From: Dasypus novemcinctus
Taxonomy: Eukaryota; Chordata; Mammalia; Cingulata; Dasypodidae
Reading direction: 5' to 3'
DNA: 64,000 nucleotides
Assembly (NCBI RefSeq): GCF_030445035.2
Contig: NC_080694.1
Location: 69,455,147-69,519,146 of the forward strand
Positions 57,940-64,000 of this stretch are shown here, piece by piece. How positions within the stretch are numbered: position 1 is the first letter of the stretch; the number at the start of each line of letters is the position of its first letter. The notes under the pieces are model-generated. The model was not told the origin of the DNA. It made no database searches and was given only the letters and a program-made list of their open reading frames with translations. The translations under genes and the position numbers were made by a program.

Positions 57940-59600
57940 GCTCAACAAAGCAAAAAGAAGATTCTTTAAAAAGAATAATAAATGGAAAATCTCTGATCAA
58001 GGGAAAGAAGAAAGAAATACAAATAATGTATCAAGATTCTAGAAGGGAAAATCATTTCTCATGCCGTCGATGCAAAATAGATGAAAAAAATCTTATAAGA
58101 TTTTTGCCATTACATTAGAGAATCTAAACTGCAATTCTTAGAGATATCTAATTTACCAAATCTCTCTTGAGACTTGAATAGTCTTATAACCATTAACGTT
58201 TGAATAATATTTGGAAATATAATTAAAAACAAAATCTTCTTCCATTCCAGAAAACCTTTGTGCAAATGCAGAAGAGAAAGAAAAATACTTTTATCATTGA
58301 ATAATCATTAAACCAAAGTGTGAAGCACCCCAGGCAACCGGCAACATGGTTACAAATTCAAAAAGAGAACCCTTTTTATGTGGTTAAGAGGATAAGGCCC
58401 ATTACACACACATTCTCAAGATATTTCAGAGGTAGGCTTACAGTTTGGATTCAGAGTCCCTGAGAAGTTATGTTAATTTCTTCCCAGGAAACTGGGAGGA
58501 GGATAACTTTCTTGATTACATTTCAAAGAAATGAATTTTTTCTTTGAGGAGATAATTTGCAAAATGCATATTCAACCTTTTACATACATTTAAATTTACA
58601 TATATTTTTAAAGGACAAAGGAAAAACATTTACTACTACAGGTTTTCTAACATAAACACAAAGAGCAATGAGAGGGAAGAGGAGGTCTTTTTCCTTATGT
58701 TCAACAGGGAGAATTAAGTCCTTTATTAGAGTTATTATTATTTTAAAACTTTATATGCACTTATAATAGGCAGTTGGAAAAAATGCCATTAAATAGAAAT
58801 CCATGCCCACCTTTACTGTTGAGTATTACCAATGTCAAAGAAAAAAACTGCATCTGAGAAGGTTAAACATTGGGGGCCAGATTGAAGAGGGGTGGCCTTC
58901 AGCTGGGTTCATTGCCTCAGAGCAGCTGAATAGACAGACACAGTGAGCTAGGCTAGGAAGGAAAAGAGGCCTCCCCACTAAGGGTTTTTTAGTTTTGTTT
59001 TCTCAGTTAGTCTTAAAATACATGTGGTACCTGGGGTTGGATGATCTTTGGATGGTAAGGGTGGGGGGGGTGCAGATGTAAAGGTACAATAACGATACAT
59101 GTGAGTAAAGACAATGGAGTGAGGATGTGCATAGGTACACATTTTTGGTGGGGCTAATTCTCGTAAATGTAAACATGTATCTCCGTGTGCCTCCTGAATT
59201 TTTCTAACCTTATAAGGCATAGTACAATGTCTTAATAGTTAAGCTATACTGGTTTTTTCTAGTACTAGAATTTGTATAATAAAGGTAGAAGTCAAATATT
59301 AACTCAATTGATGCAAAAAAAAAATTGTGGGATACAATTTACATGTACTTAAAAAAATGAAATATTAGCAAAAGGAATATATAGAAAATTCCATTACATG
59401 GTAAAGCATTGCTACAAAAACCCATTTCAGTATTCCTCCTTAAACTCTAACCTGCATAGTAATCACTCAAGGGTCTTGTTACAATGCAGATTCTGACATA
59501 GTTGCTCTAGGATGGGGTTGGCATTCTGCATCTCTCAGCAGATGCCAATTCTACTAGTCTGTGGACCATATATATATGTTTTTTTTTTTCTTTTCTGGAG
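57940..59600. other. Intergenic sequence, nothing recognised
   Basis: About 1.65 kb, AT-rich, with no ORF above 80 codons and no repeat that I can name. The minus-strand frame at 58978-59220 crosses a G-run (59062-59071) and is not convincing. Confidence 0.35.
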
Positions 59601-59619
59601 AAACTGACTTATTGGCTAA

Positions 59620-61600
59620 AGCAAGACCCTATATTGGTATTTTTAAAATTATGCTGATGCACAGTCTATATCCACATCAAACATACACTCCCAGTCCCCC
59701 ATTCCCCAGTATCCTCTAATCTACTTTTTGTTTCTGCAGATTTGCTGTTTCTAGATATATCTTTTAAGTGACATCCGACAATAATTTTTGTTATGTGCCT
59801 TGCTTGTTTCACTGAGCATAATGTTTTCAATATTCATCTATGCTGCAGACTGTCTCAGAACTTCTTTCCTTCTTATGGCCAAATATTACTCCACTGTGTG
59901 TATGTAGCACATTTTGTTTACCCACTCTTTGTTCATGGACACCCGGGTTGTTTCCACCTTTTGACTATTGTGAATAATGTTGATATAAACATTGGTGTAC
60001 AAGTATCTGTTTGAGACCCTGTTTTCACTTTTTTGGGTCTATACCTAGAGGTAGAATTGCCAGATCATATTGTTGGAAGACTGGGTTTCCAGGTTCTTGG
60101 CTATGCTGTAGTTGCAGATGAGAGGATTCAGAGGTCACAAATTGAAGGCTAGGGTGTAGGAATTTTCTGAGAAGGAAGATTTATTACAATCAGCTGGGCC
60201 CGGTGGACTTCTGTCCAAAAAACCAAGCCCTGAATAGGATTTCTAGGTCCCTTTTATACAGAGGATGTAGGAGCGGAGTGGGGGTGGGAGGTCAAGTGGT
60301 ATTTTTATGCAAAAGCACTTTCTTTTGTTAGTTTCTTAGAGTTTTAAGTGTTTGTTTGGATACCAGGTAGGTTTGGGTTAACCTATCGCCCATATTCCAA
60401 GTAAGCTTGGTTAACATATCCCCCACATTCCATCTAGATATAAGTTTGGATACACATTCACTCCTTCCCAAGTATTCAAAGCCTATAGAGCCTTTATCAC
60501 TTAATTGGCTTTCCAGAGATTAAGCAAATTTGGATTAAGAATTAGGTAAATTTAAATTCATGCACAGGCTATATTAATGTGACAAGAAAGAATTCTAAGA
60601 TGTGCCACAAATGAAGCAGACAAGCAGAGAATTTATTAGAAAGCAAAAGTAAAGGGAAGTACACACCCAAGGCAGGGGTGTGGGTGTACTCAAGGGAGAG
60701 AGACCTGCATTGAGGGCTGGGGCTAAGCTTTATTGAGGTTATTTTTCCTCCTCCTCCTCCCCCATGGTAATGAAGGGTTCCAGCTGCTTGCTGTCCTGAT
60801 TGGCTGATTTTCTGTTTTCTCATTGGCTATACTATAGGCCACGTGGGTTGCACCTGTTAGCTTTGAGGGAACCAATGAGAAACCTTTTTTTATTTGGAGC
60901 TCTTTAGGGCTTTCTTTTTAAGCCTTGGGACTGTTGAATGGGACTGTGCCCAGATTTTTTGCAGGATTTTGGCCATGGCACTTATGGCCTTTGTTGTTAG
61001 GCTGCCTTTTCAGCAGGGTTTTCCTGGATGGTGTTTGCAGCTTTGCTTTCCATCACCTGCCCTCTTCTGTTCCCTATGCTATCCTGCCTCAATATGGCAA
61101 TTCTTTATTTAACTCCTTAAGGAGCTGCCATGTGACTTTCCAAAGTGACAGCAGCATTTTACATTCCTACCTTTTGGTTACCATGCACTAGTGTTCCAAT
61201 TTCTCCTCATCCTATCCAACACTTGTTATTTTTCCTTTTTAAAATCATAATCATCTTGTGGGTATGAAATGGTATCTCACTGTGGTTTTGCTTTGTATTT
61301 TCCTAATGGCTAATGAGTAGAGCATCTTTTCATATGCTTAATGACTATTTGTTTATCTTCTCTGATGAAATGTCTGCTCCAGTGCTTGGACCATTTTTAA
61401 ATTGGGTTGTTTGACTTTCTGCTGTTGATTTGCAGTATTTCTCTATATATCCTTGATATTAATCCCTTATTTTATATATGGTTTGCAAATACTTTCTTCT
61501 ATTTTGTAGGTTCCTTTTCCCTACTGTTGATAATATCATAAGATATTTTTTATCTTGATGAAGTTGTAGTGTTTCTATTGTTGCTTAGTGTGGACCTCAT
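59620..61600 (-). mobile_element. Old L1, antisense, split by an LTR
   Basis: Antisense L1 3' region ('ttttgactattgtgaataatg', 'gtctatacctagaggtagaa', 'ttgccagatcatat') up to 60070. It resumes at 61092 with atatggcaattctttattta and continues ('gggtatgaaatggtatctcac', 'atgtctgctccagtgcttgg') to about 61600. Confidence 0.82.
60071..61091 (-). mobile_element. Composite class I LTR with 4-bp ATAT duplication
   Basis: In sense it opens tgaggcaggatagcataggg and closes cagtcttccaaca, and it is flanked by atat at 60067-60070 and 61092-61095. The empty L1 site reads gatcatatggcaattct. The opening matches the LTRs of the 46-58 kb provirus, so it is the same or a related family. Two AATAAA signals in antisense (about 60180 and 60630) suggest two LTR units fused or one LTR with a long insertion. 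Confidence 0.75.
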
Positions 61601-61877
61601 TTTGAGTAGAGGGACATAGAGAAACATTATATTTAATGATGAAAACTTTATAGCAATTCCCTTAAGATCAGAAAAAAGTCAAATATACTTCACTATTTCT
61701 ACTCAATATTATCTTCAGTTAGGAGAATTAAGGCATTAAAATGTATAAGAATTGAGAGCAGCAATGTACTTTAATTATTCACATATTACGGATTATTCAT
61801 GTGAAGAAACACAAAGAATTTGCGGATACATTTTTAGAATGAATAAGGTCTTTGAAAAGTTGATTGGACAAGAAAGT
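61601..61877. other. Short intergenic segment between L1 elements
   Basis: AT-rich. The first part may still belong to the old antisense L1. No feature recognised. Confidence 0.3.
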
Positions 61878-62445
61878 GAAAAGAGAGCCTACACAATGGG
61901 AGAAAATATCTGGTAACCATATACCTGATAGGAGATTCATATCCTGCATATATAAAGAACTCCTATATCTTGAAAATAAAAATGGGACAAACAACCCATT
62001 TAAAAAATGGGAAAAAGATTTCAAAAGACACTTCTCCAAAGGAGAAATACAAATGGCTAAAAAGCACATGAAAAAATGCCCCAAATCACTAGCTGTTAGG
62101 GAAATGCAAATCAAAACTGCAATGAGATACCATCTTACTCCCATAAGACTAGCAGCTATCAAAAAAAAAAACCCGGAAGACTACAAGTGCTGGAGAGGTT
62201 GTGGAGGAATGGGAACACTCATCTGCTGCTGGTGGGAATACAGTAGGATCCAGTCATTCTGGAGGACAGCTTGGGAGTTTCTTAAAAAACTAGCTATAGA
62301 TTTGCCACATGACCCAGCAATTCCACTGCTGGGTATATACCCAGTAGAACTGAAAAAAAGGACACAAACCAATATATGCACACCAATATTCATAGCAGCA
62401 CTATTCACTATTGCCAAAAGTTGGAATCAACCCAAATGCCCATGA
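61864..62445 (+). pseudogene. L1 ORF2 C-terminal fragment
   Basis: A 193-codon frame with [35 protein letters not shown] and [19 protein letters not shown], the same domain as 51087-51700. The cysteine-rich motif is damaged: the His and last Cys of C-x3-C-x7-H-x4-C are Cys and Tyr here (CWRGCGG then ICCWWEY). A stop after WNQPKCP and a frame change separate it from the ORF2 end at 62619. The L1 sequence starts about 5 codons into the ORF. Confidence 0.9.
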
Positions 62446-64000
62446 ACAGATGAATGGATAAATAAAATGTGGTGTATACATACAACGGAATACTACTCAG
62501 GTATAAGAACGAATATAGTACAAACACATGTGATAACATGGGTGAATCTTGAAGACCTAAAGTTGAGTGAAGCAAGCTGGGCACTGAAGGACAAATACTA
62601 CATGACCTCTCTGATATGAAATAAGTAAACCAAGCTGTCTCAGAGAGCTCGATACTGGAAGATAGGCTTACAGGAATCTGGGGAGGATATGAAGTTTTGA
62701 GCTGACACCTACATGCGTGCAATCTATAATAAGCTGGAGGTATGTATTTGTACAGGGAAAGGATAAGATGGGGCCATAGGTATAACTTTGGGTGGGGTTT
62801 TGTGGGCTTGAGGGGTGCTAGGGTTGGGAAGATGGGTCAGATGGCCCAAGAAATTGGGGAGAGGGTGGAGGGACATTTGAACATACGAGATTGTCAAGTA
62901 TGTGGTTGAAACTATAATGCTGAGAAAACTCTTTAGAAAATATAATAAGGAAGGTTACCTGTTTAAGATGCTTAAGTGGGGACATCTGACATTTCTAGGA
63001 AGTGTGTGAATGCTTATTTCATCAGTGGGTTATATCATTAGGTGGAGACCCATAAAATGAGAGTGAAAGTATACCCACATCCTCAGGAAGACTGATGTTC
63101 TCAAACAGAGGGAATTTTATCTCTTGAGAATTGGTGGCTCCCAATGGGTTAGGGCACTCGAGTATGTTAAGCCCTCAACATTGTTACAAGTATCTCTGAA
63201 TATGGTCCTTCAAGTAATGAAGATTGTTTGTCATTGTGGGCCCTGAGGGGAGCAGGAAAGAGGTATTGAATAGATGGAATCAGTGTAACTGTGGGGCAAT
63301 GGAAGTGTTCCACAAGATCATGCAAAGATGGATATAGGACATGCTAAATTATACCAAAAATGTATAAAAGTCTATTGGCTAAAATGTAAACCATAATGTA
63401 AAACATATGTAAAAGATAATGAAAAGATAACTAAAAATTCAGAAAATTATATAGTCTAAAATATAAGCCATAAAGTAAACTCAAATGGAACCACATTTGA
63501 ATGCTATTGTTTCAATATCTGTACATCACCTGCAGCAAATATAATATGAAAAAAGATCATTGCTGGGGAAGGGATAATGTTTGATGCTGGATATGAGGGA
63601 GTACTGTATATTGTATATATGAATTACTGTGATCTAAAACTTTTGTGAAGACAAACAATAATTAGAAAAAAAAGAAAAGATGTAGACACTGAGGAAGAAA
63701 TGAAAAATTGCCTTGCCACTGTACATACAGGGCAACACCTACTGCAGTGGTGAAAGGCAAAACGTCAAAAATAAAGCTTTTTCATTTTTTGATACCCCAA
63801 TTTATTTTTACTTTATTTAATTTTTCTAAATTAGTATATATTCTATATCTAACCTTCAAACCCATTACTATATTCCATTTTACTATTAATGGAACCTGGC
63901 AATATATTAGGTTCCATCTTTGAGGAAGTTTTGGACCACAGAGAGGTTCAACTATGGCAGGGGAGGAATACTGGTCTGGGGTGTTATTGATGGGGGGGGC
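61878..64000 (+). mobile_element. 5'-truncated L1 running off the window
   Basis: Aligns by eye with 51080-53680 of the other large L1, without its SINE. ORF2 end at 62617-62619, then 1.38 kb of 3' UTR to the window edge. The 3' half of the UTR and its tail are outside. Confidence 0.9.

Overview
This window is mammalian nuclear DNA, and the repeats point to an armadillo (Cingulata, most likely the nine-banded armadillo Dasypus). It carries many copies of the tRNA-derived DAS SINE families known from armadillos, with the antisense tRNA B box visible as ggtttgaacc or a similar string. It also holds many copies of one L1 lineage with an unusually long 3' untranslated region, plus ancient mammalian repeats (MIR, L2, MaLR/MLT1, old L1M). 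Nothing prokaryotic or operon-like is present. The species is inferred from memory of repeat families, not from a database search.

Only one intact cellular gene is supported: a single-exon olfactory receptor on the minus strand at 16699-17658 (319 aa). I recognise it as the orthologue of OR2W1, which in human lies in the extended MHC class I olfactory receptor cluster. It has all the usual OR motifs, no disruption, and a good splice acceptor 20 nt upstream of the ATG. Two short DAS-type SINE units lie about 95 bp beyond its stop codon. About 2.8 kb of largely repeat-poor sequence lies on its downstream (low-coordinate) side and about 3.6 kb, containing only old L2/MIR, on its upstream side.

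Layout: 1-6.1 kb is a mosaic of antisense L1 3' ends and DAS SINEs. 6.1-8.8 kb is mostly unrecognised sequence with one MIR and a GC-rich island. 8.8-13.6 kb is old L1 plus a clean 2 kb L1 insertion with 19-bp target-site duplications. 13.6-21.3 kb is the OR neighbourhood. 21.3-22.1 kb is a twin-primed (5'-inverted) L1. 22.5-30.2 kb is one old antisense L1 broken by several nested L1 fragments. 30.3-32.6 kb holds a MIR and L1/HAL1-like ORF1 sequence. 32.6-39.7 kb is a degenerate class II (betaretrovirus-like) provirus with LTRs, a decayed lysine-tRNA type primer site, gag remnants and a polypurine tract. 40-43.7 kb is a MaLR LTR interrupted by a SINE, an old L1, a 1.6 kb L1 with 16-bp duplications and two more SINEs. 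44.5-46.1 kb has a DAS SINE and two LTR-like blocks. 46.1-57.9 kb is a class I (gammaretrovirus-like) provirus on the minus strand, inflated by L1 insertions, including a 5.5 kb L1 that itself holds a DAS SINE. 59.6-61.6 kb is an old L1 holding a composite LTR flanked by ATAT. 61.9-64.0 kb is a further L1 that runs off the window.

I found no new biological system. The most useful observations are the intact OR2W1, the roughly 3 kb L1 3' UTR reconstructed from overlapping copies, the twin-primed L1, two nested proviruses, and several clean nested insertions that give a relative time order. Most boundaries of old repeats are approximate. Boundaries with stated target-site duplications are exact to a few bases.
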